A DNA stretch of 7,347 nt from JBEKYD01 sp049509915. Its GTDB lineage: Bacteria > Acidobacteriota > Terriglobia > Bryobacterales > Bryobacteraceae. The notes under the pieces are model-generated. The model was not told where the DNA came from, did no database searches, and saw only the letters and a program-made list of their open reading frames with translations. The translations under genes and the position numbers were made by a program. Below are positions 1-6,537 of this stretch, piece after piece. The stretch covers positions 1 to 7,347 of the forward strand of contig JBEKZL010000332.1 of the NCBI GenBank assembly GCA_049509915.1, given 5' to 3'. The number at the start of each line of letters is the position of its first letter. Position 1 is the stretch's first letter.

Positions 1-1341
1 CCAGAAGGCCAATTTGCCTTCGCCGGTCAACCCCGAACGGATCTCCACCACGGCAGCGGGACACAACCTGCCGAACCGGAACTCCTCCGCGCGATCGAAC
101 ACCACCTGTACGGGTCTGCCGGCTATCCGCGAGAGCCGCGCGGCTTCGAGCGGCGGCGTCCCGTAACACTTTCCGCCGAAAGCGCCGCCGACCAACGACG
201 CAATCACGCGAACGTTGTCCGGCGGCACACCCAAAACCTCAGCCACCTCCTGTTTGGTGCGGAACGGCACCTGCGTGCTGGCCCAGACCGTCGCTCGCGA
301 CCCCTCGACGCTCGCCATCGCCGAATAGGTTTCGAGGACCGCGTGCGCGATGTAGCCGTTCATGTACCTTCGGGCCGCCACCGCGGTCGCCAGCTTTTCC
401 CCCTCAGCCAGGCTACCCTTTTCACCCACCACCCGCGGCGTAGGCGCGTTTTTCACCAGGTGATCGAAAATCGTTTTGTCGTCCGGTCCCGGCTGCGGGC
501 GTTCGAATTCCGCCTTCACCAGCGTCAGTGCCTCGTCGGCCATGTCAGGCCGCTCGTGCAGAACCGCGATCAGCCCTTCATCCCGGATCACGCGCACTCC
601 AGGCAGCTTCTCCGCCGCGCTGATGTCGGCGCCCCTCAGTCGGGCGCCCAGCACCGGCGGCCGCACCAGACGGGCGTGCAGCAGACCTGGCAGAATCACA
701 TCGGCGGAGTACTTCGCCTTGCCGGTGACCTTGTCCACCGCGTCCTTGCGCGGCACCGATTGTCCCACAATGCGGAAAGCCGAGGCGGGCTTCAACGGCG
801 CCCCCTGGACATGGCGTTCGATGCGCTTGCCCCCGACCATTTGTGCGTAGCTGACGCGGTTGCCCGGCGCCGCGGATTCGGCGACCACTCCGGCCGCGAC
901 CTGCAAGTGTTCGACCGGCACACGCAGACGCTCGGCCGCCATTTCAAGCAGCACCGACCGCGCCTCCGCGCCGGCCGCGCGCAGCACCGGGCCGAATTGC
1001 GAGATGCCGAGCGAACCTACCGTGGCCCTGTCCCACGGGCAGACACCGGTATCGGCCATTACCATATCGACCGAATCGAAGGCGACATCCAGTTCCTCAG
1101 CCAGCATTTGCGCCAGAGCGGTCGTAGTGCCCTGGCCTAGTTCCACCTTGCCGGTGAAGCACGTGACGCGGCCATCAGCGCCGATGCGCAGATAGGCGTT
1201 CCAGTCGGTGGGATACCCCTTAACGGCTGCCTGTTGAAACGCGGGCGATCGCTCCGCGGCGAAGAACACGAACAGCCCGGTTCCACCCAGCGCCAGAAAG
1301 CCGCGCCGGCTGGGATCCCCGGCTGGTTCGCGGCGTTTCAT
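1..1341 (-). CDS. Molybdopterin-binding subunit of a xanthine dehydrogenase/IorB-type hydroxylase, Tat-exported (partial, N-terminal 447 residues)
   Basis: This is the large catalytic subunit of a molybdenum hydroxylase, a family that hydroxylates N-heterocycles, aldehydes or purines with oxygen taken from water. The frame is open from an ATG at 1341 to the window edge, so the C-terminal part is missing; IorB-type relatives are usually about 700-750 residues. The N-terminus carries a twin-arginine motif, SRRGFLAL at residues 11-18, followed by a hydrophobic run. A GKVELGQG segment lies at 64-71, as in IorB-like proteins, and GGAFGGK at 385-391 matches the conserved glycine-rich molybdopterin loop (GGGFGGK in xanthine dehydrogenase). 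The catalytic glutamate would lie beyond the edge. The start overlaps the stop of the [2Fe-2S] gene by one base (TGATG), indicating translational coupling and a two-subunit enzyme. The family is certain. IorB-like rather than another subgroup is inferred from the Tat signal and gene order, and the substrate is unknown. Confidence 0.93.
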   Translation of the reverse strand, partial: MKRREPAGDPSRRGFLALGGTGLFVFFAAERSPAFQQAAVKGYPTDWNAYLRIGADGRVTCFTGKVELGQGTTTALAQMLAEELDVAFDSVDMVMADTGVCPWDRATVGSLGISQFGPVLRAAGAEARSVLLEMAAERLRVPVEHLQVAAGVVAESAAPGNRVSYAQMVGGKRIERHVQGAPLKPASAFRIVGQSVPRKDAVDKVTGKAKYSADVILPGLLHARLVRPPVLGARLRGADISAAEKLPGVRVIRDEGLIAVLHERPDMADEALTLVKAEFERPQPGPDDKTIFDHLVKNAPTPRVVGEKGSLAEGEKLATAVAARRYMNGYIAHAVLETYSAMASVEGSRATVWASTQVPFRTKQEVAEVLGVPPDNVRVIASLVGGAFGGKCYGTPPLEAARLSRIAGRPVQVVFDRAEEFRFGRLCPAAVVEIRSGLTGEGKLAFW

Positions 1342-1817
1342 CAGACGCCCCTCTTCATGGCGGCCGCGGCTCCTTCGATGGCCTCCAGCACGCGAGGATG
1401 CGACCCGCAGCGGCAGAGATTGTCGTCCATGTGCTTCACGATCTCCTCGCGCGAGGGCTCGGCCTTCTCCGCCAGCAGGGCGTATGCACTCAGAATCATA
1501 CCGGGGGTGCAGAAGCCGCATTGAAAGGCGTTATGCTTCACGAAGGCTTCCTGAATGGGGTGCAGACGGCCGCCCTGGGCCAAGCCTTCGATCGTCAGCA
1601 CCCGCTTGCCGGCGACATCTTTGACCTGGGTCGAGCAGGACCGGACGGCCTGGTTGTCCACCAGTACCGTGCATGCTCCGCATAGCCCCTCGCCGCAGCC
1701 GCACTTGGTGCCGGTAAGTGCAAGATCGCTGCGCAAGACCCACAGCAACATGCGCTCGTTGTCCACCGTGATGCGAGTCGCCCGGCCGTTGAGAGTGAAG
1801 GATATGGGCCGCTCCAT
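1341..1817 (-). CDS. [2Fe-2S] subunit of a molybdenum hydroxylase (IorA/CoxS-type)
   Basis: This small electron-transfer subunit passes electrons from the molybdenum centre of its partner through two [2Fe-2S] clusters. Using the ATG at 1817 it has 158 residues, the usual family length. The N-terminal plant-type ferredoxin domain has cluster ligands Cys41, Cys46, Cys49 and Cys61 (C-x4-C-x2-C-x11-C). The C-terminal helical domain has Cys100-x2-Cys103 and Cys135-x-Cys137, the standard second-cluster pattern. Cys39 is an extra cysteine beside the first motif. The frame extends upstream to 1877, but that would overlap the ThuA gene by 50 bases. The ATG at 1817 has AGGAAG six bases upstream and starts at the typical family N-terminus (MERPISFTLNG), so it is preferred. 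There is no signal peptide, so export would have to be with the Tat-tagged large subunit. The gene lies between the ThuA gene (10-base gap) and the molybdopterin subunit (one-base overlap). Confidence 0.96.
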   Translation of the reverse strand: MERPISFTLNGRATRITVDNERMLLWVLRSDLALTGTKCGCGEGLCGACTVLVDNQAVRSCSTQVKDVAGKRVLTIEGLAQGGRLHPIQEAFVKHNAFQCGFCTPGMILSAYALLAEKAEPSREEIVKHMDDNLCRCGSHPRVLEAIEGAAAAMKRGV

Positions 1818-1823
1818 AAAATT

Positions 1824-1829
1824 CTTCCT
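1824..1829 (-). promoter_or_regulatory. Ribosome binding site of the [2Fe-2S] subunit gene
   Basis: On the minus strand AGGAAG lies six bases before the ATG at 1817 and overlaps the TAG stop codon of the ThuA gene (1828-1830). It decides the start of the [2Fe-2S] gene in favour of 1817 over the longer open frame, and it suggests coupling to termination of the upstream gene. Confidence 0.75.
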
Positions 1830-2613
1830 ACCGGCTGGAGCCCTCTTTCGCATCGCCCAGGGCCCAGAGTATTCCACCCAGAATGTGCCCCGCCAGCAGC
1901 GGATTGGAGTAAGCTTCCTTATTGTGCCCGAGGGCCGAGTAGAAAACCCGGCGCCCGCCGGTGGTAATTGTCCAGGCCAGCGGCACCGACCCGTCGATCA
2001 GGCTGTTCGGGAACTTCCCGCGCTCGGGGTCGTTCAGTTGCGCGGGATCGGCGACAAGCAGAGGGTGGAGATCCGGATTCAAGCTGTCATGGAAGTAGCA
2101 TTCGTCCTCCCACTCGAAGGAGGCCGGCAGACTCCGTGTGGAAGGGTGGCTCGAATCCACGACCCGGACCACAAACTTCTGCAGCGCCGGGTGCCGCACA
2201 AATTTGCCGCCGATGGTGGAGACGAAAAATGGCCACTGGCGCTCGGTCGTGGTTGCGGCATGCAGTCCCACAAAGCCGCCGCCCCTTTGGATGTAGTCTT
2301 GGAACGCTTCGCGCTGGGCGTCGGTCAGGAACGCCTCGTTGTGCGTGCTGGAAAAAATCAGCACGTTGTACCGCTTCAGGCTGGCCGCGGTGAACACAGC
2401 GGGGTCTTCGGCGGCATCCACGGCAAAGCCGTTCTCCGCGCCCATTTTCCGGATAGCGTCCACGCTGCTTTGAGTGTTGTCGTGAATATAACTGCTGGAG
2501 GCGGTGACGGTCTGTCTGGTATAGACCAGAACGCGTTTGCGCCCGGTAGTCTGCGCGGCGCAGTTAGCCGCCATCAGCGTGGCGATGAGCAGGAAGAAGG
2601 TACAGCGTTTCAT
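1828..2613 (-). CDS. Secreted ThuA-domain protein (trehalose-utilisation-like)
   Basis: This 261-residue protein has a ThuA domain, a class I glutamine-amidotransferase-like fold found in sugar-utilisation loci of acidobacteria, planctomycetes and others; its biochemical activity is generally unproven. Residues 1-20 form a Sec signal peptide (MKRC, a hydrophobic stretch, then NCAAQ). The mature protein opens with strand RVLVYTRQ and an HDN motif at 44-46. It has GGGFVGLHAA at 111-120, SHPSTRSLP from 155, a W-x-DECYF segment at 168-174, and GGRRVFYSALGHN at 219-231 after PLAW. These are typical ThuA landmarks, and the domain looks complete. The frame can start at a TTG at 2616, but the ATG at 2613 directly after it is preferred; a weak GTGAG precedes it. 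It appears to be the first gene of an operon with the molybdenum hydroxylase subunits, with a 10-base gap to the next gene. Lipoprotein processing at Cys18 was considered, but AANC is a poor lipobox. Confidence 0.92.
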   Translation of the reverse strand: MKRCTFFLLIATLMAANCAAQTTGRKRVLVYTRQTVTASSSYIHDNTQSSVDAIRKMGAENGFAVDAAEDPAVFTAASLKRYNVLIFSSTHNEAFLTDAQREAFQDYIQRGGGFVGLHAATTTERQWPFFVSTIGGKFVRHPALQKFVVRVVDSSHPSTRSLPASFEWEDECYFHDSLNPDLHPLLVADPAQLNDPERGKFPNSLIDGSVPLAWTITTGGRRVFYSALGHNKEAYSNPLLAGHILGGILWALGDAKEGSSR

Positions 2614-2769
2614 CAAAGCTCACGGTAATGTACGGCGAGTTCTTGCGCAAGCCTACCAGCGTTTTCGGGGCGTCGACAAAGAGCCATGTAGCAGACCGCT
2701 GCCAGCCGCGTTCCGGCGCGAACTCCCGTGCTGCCGTGTCCATCCGTGGTGCCTGCTCTCCTTCAGCCA

Positions 2770-2786
2770 CGCGGCATCGTGCCGCG
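2770..2786. repeat. Short perfect hairpin (7-bp stem, 3-base loop)
   Basis: The sequence CGCGGCA-TCG-TGCCGCG forms a perfect seven-base stem with a three-base loop. It lies mid-spacer between the divergent genes, with no T-run after it on either strand, so it does not look like a classical terminator. It could be a protein-binding site or a chance product of high G+C. Confidence 0.4.
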
Positions 2787-2857
2787 CCGCGGGAGGGCCA
2801 ACGCGGGCGCGCCTCTCCGACTACACCGTCAGAAACCCGCTATGTTATTTATGTGAA

Positions 2858-2873
2858 CGCGTTGTACTACGCG
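2858..2873. promoter_or_regulatory. Near-perfect 16-bp palindrome, candidate operator
   Basis: CGCGTTGTACTACGCG reads the same on both strands except for one symmetric base pair, with arms CGCGT and ACGCG around a GTAC centre. It also overlaps the 8-base palindrome AACGCGTT at 2856-2863. It lies about 50 bases upstream of the candidate -35 element of the aldolase-like gene and between two divergent genes, a usual place for a dimeric regulator to bind. No regulator gene is present in the window, so operator function is inference. Confidence 0.35.
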
Positions 2874-2920
2874 GGCGGGCCGGACGCTTTTCGGCAAAGC
2901 CGCCGCCTTTCAGGTAAACT

Positions 2921-2949
2921 TTGATGTTCGAGGCATTTTTTCATACAAC
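2921..2949 (+). promoter_or_regulatory. Candidate sigma-70-type promoter of the aldolase-like gene
   Basis: TTGATG (2921-2926) and TACAAC (2944-2949) are separated by 17 bases, and each matches four of six consensus positions. They lie in a locally A+T-rich stretch just upstream of the ribosome binding site. The implied leader would be only about 15-20 bases long, which is short, so the assignment is tentative. Confidence 0.3.
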
Positions 2950-2956
2950 GGTAATC

Positions 2957-2962
2957 AGGAGG
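2957..2962 (+). promoter_or_regulatory. Strong ribosome binding site of the aldolase-like gene
   Basis: A perfect AGGAGG core lies 11 bases before the ATG at 2974. It fixes the start of the aldolase-like gene at the beginning of its signal peptide. Confidence 0.75.
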
Positions 2963-2973
2963 TAAATCTCGGG

Positions 2974-3831
2974 ATGAGACGGTTAGCAATAGTAGGTTCT
3001 GGACTAGCGTGGGCGGCCCTGCTCGGCGGCTCCGCATTGGCGCAGGTGCAAGCCGACAAGCCGGAGTGGGCCAAGGCTAAGATCTACAACACGGTCAAGC
3101 TGAAGCTGGCCCAACATAAGCAGGTCTTCAGCTTCACGGTAAACCACTTAGATGTGGCCCAGTATTGCGAAAAGGCCAAACACTACGACTGGTCCTTTTT
3201 CGATATGCAGCACAGCACGATGTGGTTTTCCGATGTCGAGAAGATGATCGCAGCGTGCCCCTACAACGGCGCGATTCCGTTCGTGAGGCTGCCGGACGCG
3301 CAGGAATGGCACATTCAGCAAGCCACCGATATAGGGGCGCTGGGCGTCATCGTTCCGACTGTGGACGACGTGGAGCGGGCCCGCGAGGGCGCCAAGTGGG
3401 TTCGGTATCCACCGGTGGCGCGCCGCAGCCTGGGCCAGAACCAAGCCTCGAGGATCTGGGGCCCGGATTACAGGAACTCCATCAACGACAACATCATGCT
3501 GGTGCTGATGATCGAGACGCCTACGGGTGTCGCCAATGCCTTCGATATCGCCTCGGTGCCGGGCGTTGACGCCATCCTGGTGGGGAACAACGATTTGAGT
3601 TCGTTCTCCGGTTACGCACTCGAGTCTCCGCAGTATCAGGATCTACTCACCAAGATTCACGATGCCACGCTCAAGGCGGGGAAGATCTTCGGCTGTGCCA
3701 ATCCGCTATTCGCAAAAGGCAATCCGTTAAGCAGCACAACGTTCCTCTTCCAAAACGGCCCCTCGAACGACGGCTATATGCCTCCGGCGGGCAGTATTCA
3801 AACCACCGCGGGACCGCCGGAGAAAAAGTAA
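2974..3831 (+). CDS. Exported HpcH/HpaI aldolase-like protein
   Basis: This 285-residue protein belongs to the HpcH/HpaI aldolase/citrate lyase family of TIM-barrel, metal-dependent enzymes that usually cleave 2-keto-3-deoxy acids to pyruvate and an aldehyde. By comparison with the family, the likely active-site residues are His80 (in FDMQHS), Arg105 (in PFVRLP), and the metal ligands Glu181 (in MIETPTG) and Asp207 (in VGNNDLSS). The GALGVIVPTVDD segment and the VRYPP-x-x-RRSLG loop (143-154) are also typical. Two features are unusual. An N-terminal Sec signal peptide (about residues 1-23, cleaved after SALA) sends a normally cytosolic fold outward. The residue before the catalytic histidine is Gln79 where characterised relatives usually have Glu. 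The C-terminus (about 255-285) diverges from classical HpaI and ends in a Pro/Gly-rich tail with NGPSNDGY at 261-268. The family is certain; activity and substrate are not. It is transcribed divergently from the ThuA/hydroxylase operon. Confidence 0.93.
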   Translation: MRRLAIVGSGLAWAALLGGSALAQVQADKPEWAKAKIYNTVKLKLAQHKQVFSFTVNHLDVAQYCEKAKHYDWSFFDMQHSTMWFSDVEKMIAACPYNGAIPFVRLPDAQEWHIQQATDIGALGVIVPTVDDVERAREGAKWVRYPPVARRSLGQNQASRIWGPDYRNSINDNIMLVLMIETPTGVANAFDIASVPGVDAILVGNNDLSSFSGYALESPQYQDLLTKIHDATLKAGKIFGCANPLFAKGNPLSSTTFLFQNGPSNDGYMPPAGSIQTTAGPPEKK

Positions 3832-4086
3832 GGCATTTTAAGAACCTGAAACTGATCAGGGGCTCCAGGTGTGGCGCTATCCTCCGCCCACGTGCAGCAG
3901 ACGGTGGGCGGAGGGTGGCTCAAGACCGTGTTTTCCCGACGAAGGCCGGCGGCGCTGGTCGGGACGCTTAGTAGCGGGAAGTTGCGTACGCAGATCCGGA
4001 CGCTGGCCGCCGCGTTCCCGGTGCGTCCTGAGTCGCAGCTTTCACCCCGATCGCGCCAACACCGCCGGCCGGGGCTGGGCCGCTGA
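3832..4086. other. Convergent intergenic region
   Basis: This 255-base stretch lies between the ends of two convergent genes. It holds a weak five-bp hairpin (CCTGA at 3845-3849, TCAGG at 3856-3860) and the strong hairpin annotated separately. An open frame of about 71 codons at 3871-4086 runs through the hairpin, lacks a ribosome binding site and resembles nothing I recognise, so it is not called. Confidence 0.6.
3876..3919. terminator. Strong long hairpin between convergent genes, candidate terminator
   Basis: CCTCCGCCCAC (3881-3891) and GTGGGCGGAGG (3904-3914) are perfect inverted repeats of 11 bp. Pairing continues outward with two G-U wobbles to 3876/3919, giving a 16-bp stem with a 12-base loop. 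It lies 45 bases after the aldolase-like stop codon and 168 bases past the end of the permease gene. The plus strand has only TTTT at 3931-3934, 11 bases beyond the stem, so it is not a textbook intrinsic terminator. It may still stop or buffer convergent transcription, or stabilise an mRNA 3' end. Confidence 0.5.
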
Positions 4087-6537
4087 CTACTCGTATCTCA
4101 GCGCGATGATGGGATGGACGCGCATGGCTCGACGCGCCGGAATGTAGGACGCGGCAAGGGCAACCAGAATCAGCAGGAATGCCACGGCGAGGAACGTGAG
4201 CGGGTCATACGCGCTCACACCGAACAGCATCCTGGCCATCAGCCGGGTCAGCGCGAGAGAAGCGGCGACGCCCACCCCGACCCCGATCAGTACCATTTTC
4301 GCGCCGTTGCCCAGAACTAACCGCAGCACGTCATTCCGCTGGGCGCCGAGCGCCATCCGAATACCGATCTCATGCGTCCGCTGCCCGGCCAGGTAGGAGA
4401 TTACGCCATAGATGCCGACGCAGGACAGAGCCAGCGCGAGCGCGGCGAAAATGCCTAGCAGAATCATCGAAAATCGGCGCGCCGCCAGCGAATCGGAAAT
4501 GATCTTGTCCATGGTCGCGGTTTCGTAGACCACAATCTCGCCGTTGATTTTGCCGAGCGCCCGCCGGATGGCGCCCATCTCGATTTCCTGTGATCCATGC
4601 GTCCGCACCACGAATACCCCGCCGCGGGCCAGGAGCGGCATGAACTGGTCGGGGACCTGCGAAATCGTCATGTAAAACTGCGCCTGAACAGGGGAGTGGG
4701 CATCCTCGGCCAGGCCCCATTGTTTGACGTGTCCCACGATTCCCACAATTTCGGCCGTTTTGTTCAGAATTGCCAGGTTCACGCGCCGGCCGATCGGGTT
4801 CTCCCCCGCGAAGTGCAGCTTAGCGAATTGTTCGTCGATGGCGATGACGAACGGGGTATGCTCACTGTCGGCTGATGTGAGGAATCGTCCGCGCTCGAGC
4901 GGAATCCCCATGGCCCTCGGATAATCCGGCTCGACGACGTAAAACAGCGAAGTTTTCATCTCCGAATCGGTGGCGGGCTTGGGCTGGCCGTCAATCCAAA
5001 ACGGCACCTCGGAATCGCCGGACATGGGCAGCGCGCCCCCGTTGAGCGAAGCCGCCTCCACCCCGGGAACCGCGGCCACCGTATCCTGAAGCTGGCGCAT
5101 CGAGGCGCGAATGGCATCCGGCGTGGCGCCCGGGATCGTGGGAATGGAAATGGAGAAAGTGACCACATTGCGCGGATTGAAGCCCGGATTGACACTCCAG
5201 AGCTTGGCCAGGCTGCGGACCATCAGCCCCGCGCCTACCAGCAACACCAGGGCCGTCGCCATTTCGACGGCAACGAAGAGCCCGTGCAGCCGATGGCGCG
5301 CGCCGCTCGACCCGCGGCCCCCTTCTTTCAGCGTTGCCTGCAGATCTTCGCGGGAAGTTCCCAGCGCCGGCGCAAGTCCGAAGAAGATTCCCGCCAGCAC
5401 CGACGCAGCCAGAGTAAAAAGCAAGACGCTGGAATCGACATGCACGGACTGGGTACTCGGCAGGGCCTCAGGCATCAGCCCGATTGCCGCTTGCGTTCCC
5501 CATGCGGCGAGAAGCAGGCCCAAACCGCCACCGGCGCAAGAGAGTATCAGGCTCTCGGTGAGAAGCTGGCGAACGACGCGCACCCGGCTCGCGCCGAGCG
5601 CCGCGCGAATGGCGAATTCGCGAGTGCGCCCGGTCGAGCGCGCCAAAAGCAAATTAGCCACATTCACGCAGGCGATCAAGAGAACAAACGCCACCGCGGC
5701 CAATAGCACCATGAGAAATGGCTGGATGGCGCCCACCACATCCTGCTTGAGCGAAACCATCGCGATCCCTCTGCCCTTGTTGGCGTCCGGATATCTCTCG
5801 GCAAGAGCTTGCGCCACGGCATCCATGTCCGCCTGGGCTTGCTGCAGCGTGACTCCCGGCTTGAGCCGCCCTACCGCGTCCATTCCCATGCTCGTGCGCC
5901 GGTCGCGAAAAGTCCTGTCGCTCCACTGGCCGATGGGCACATAAACGTCGCTGTTCTCAAAATTGCCGCTTTGATAACGAAATTCCGCGGGAATCACCCC
6001 AACCACGGTGTAGCCCACTCCGTCGAGCCGCAGCGTTTTTCCGAGCGCGTCCGGCGAAGAGCCGAATTTCCGCTGCCAGAATCCTCCGCTGATGAGCGCC
6101 ACCGGCGGTGCGCCCATCCGGTCCTCCTCCGGGCGAAGCTGGCGGCCCGCAATGGGATTCACGCCGAGCACGGAGAAGAAATTCGCCGAGACCATTTCCC
6201 CTTTCACGCGCTCGGGCTCGCCCTCGCCCGTCAGGTTGTAATTCTCCTCGCGGAAGGCCGCCATGCAAGAGAAGGACCGCTGGTTGCGTTCCCAGTCGAG
6301 AAAATTAGGGTAGGAGATGGAAGAGTGCGAAAATTCTTTGGTCCTTGAATAAATGGCAACCAGGCGATCCGGTTGTTGGTATGGGAGCGGATTGAGCAGC
6401 ACGCCGTTCACAACGGAAAACAGCGCGGTATTGGCGCCGATGCCAAGCGCCAGCGTGAGAATCGCAATCGCCGCAAAGCCCGGCGATTGGACAACCATGC
6501 GGATGCCGTAGCGAATGTCTTGCAGCAGGGTATCCAT
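4087..6537 (-). CDS. Acidobacterial duplicated orphan permease (ADOP), MacB/FtsX-type ABC transporter permease
   Basis: This 816-residue inner-membrane protein is a tandem duplication of the MacB/FtsX permease unit. The first half has TM1 (about 20-43), a large periplasmic MacB-like core domain (about 44-270), and TM2-TM4 (274-298, 326-351, 371-392). The second half repeats this: TM5 (420-441), a second periplasmic domain (about 442-688), and TM6-TM8 (690-716, 740-763, 781-798). Both FtsX domains keep the cytoplasmic coupling motif: REFAIRAALGA at 306-316 and HEIGIRMALGA at 722-732. The start MDTLLQDIRYG at 6537 matches the family N-terminus and has GGAG three bases upstream. A GTG at 6552 would add five residues and is less likely. 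No ATP-binding protein gene is adjacent, which is typical of this expanded acidobacterial family. Relatives act in efflux or mechanotransmission with an ATPase; the role of this copy is unknown. The gene appears intact. Confidence 0.95.
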   Translation of the reverse strand: MDTLLQDIRYGIRMVVQSPGFAAIAILTLALGIGANTALFSVVNGVLLNPLPYQQPDRLVAIYSRTKEFSHSSISYPNFLDWERNQRSFSCMAAFREENYNLTGEGEPERVKGEMVSANFFSVLGVNPIAGRQLRPEEDRMGAPPVALISGGFWQRKFGSSPDALGKTLRLDGVGYTVVGVIPAEFRYQSGNFENSDVYVPIGQWSDRTFRDRRTSMGMDAVGRLKPGVTLQQAQADMDAVAQALAERYPDANKGRGIAMVSLKQDVVGAIQPFLMVLLAAVAFVLLIACVNVANLLLARSTGRTREFAIRAALGASRVRVVRQLLTESLILSCAGGGLGLLLAAWGTQAAIGLMPEALPSTQSVHVDSSVLLFTLAASVLAGIFFGLAPALGTSREDLQATLKEGGRGSSGARHRLHGLFVAVEMATALVLLVGAGLMVRSLAKLWSVNPGFNPRNVVTFSISIPTIPGATPDAIRASMRQLQDTVAAVPGVEAASLNGGALPMSGDSEVPFWIDGQPKPATDSEMKTSLFYVVEPDYPRAMGIPLERGRFLTSADSEHTPFVIAIDEQFAKLHFAGENPIGRRVNLAILNKTAEIVGIVGHVKQWGLAEDAHSPVQAQFYMTISQVPDQFMPLLARGGVFVVRTHGSQEIEMGAIRRALGKINGEIVVYETATMDKIISDSLAARRFSMILLGIFAALALALSCVGIYGVISYLAGQRTHEIGIRMALGAQRNDVLRLVLGNGAKMVLIGVGVGVAASLALTRLMARMLFGVSAYDPLTFLAVAFLLILVALAASYIPARRAMRVHPIIALRYE

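Larger units (their letters stand above)
2614..2973. other. Divergent intergenic region between the ThuA operon and the aldolase-like gene
   Basis: This 360-base spacer separates two divergently transcribed genes and should hold promoters for both. The part next to the aldolase-like gene (about 2830-2955) is more A+T-rich and has the best promoter candidate. Two short palindromes lie at 2770-2786 and 2858-2873. I see no RNA gene. Short open frames on both strands lack a good ribosome binding site and recognisable protein features, so no gene is called. Confidence 0.7.

Noticed and set aside
343..1140. Long plus-strand open frame opposite the molybdenum hydroxylase subunit
   Set aside because: Its product is Arg/His-rich with no recognisable motif, and the opposite strand encodes a clear conserved protein. 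It is an antisense frame kept open by high G+C.
1555..2628. 357-codon plus-strand open frame opposite the ThuA and [2Fe-2S] genes
   Set aside because: Both opposite-strand genes are convincing, with conserved cysteines and ThuA motifs. This frame has no ribosome binding site and low-complexity composition.
2564..2770. Minus-strand open frame of 68 codons overlapping the start of the ThuA gene
   Set aside because: It overlaps the ThuA signal peptide in another frame, lacks a clear ribosome binding site and matches no family I know. A small leader peptide cannot be excluded, but nothing supports it.
2628..2924. Plus-strand open frames in the divergent spacer
   Set aside because: They have no ribosome binding site, Arg/Ala/Pro-rich low-information composition, and overlap the likely promoter region.
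3871..4086. Plus-strand open frame of 71 codons in the convergent spacer
   Set aside because: It runs through the strong hairpin, has no ribosome binding site and shows no recognisable protein features.
5111..5944. 277-codon plus-strand open frame inside the permease gene
   Set aside because: It is antisense to the conserved transmembrane and periplasmic parts of the permease, and its Ser/Arg/Pro-rich product fits a shadow frame.
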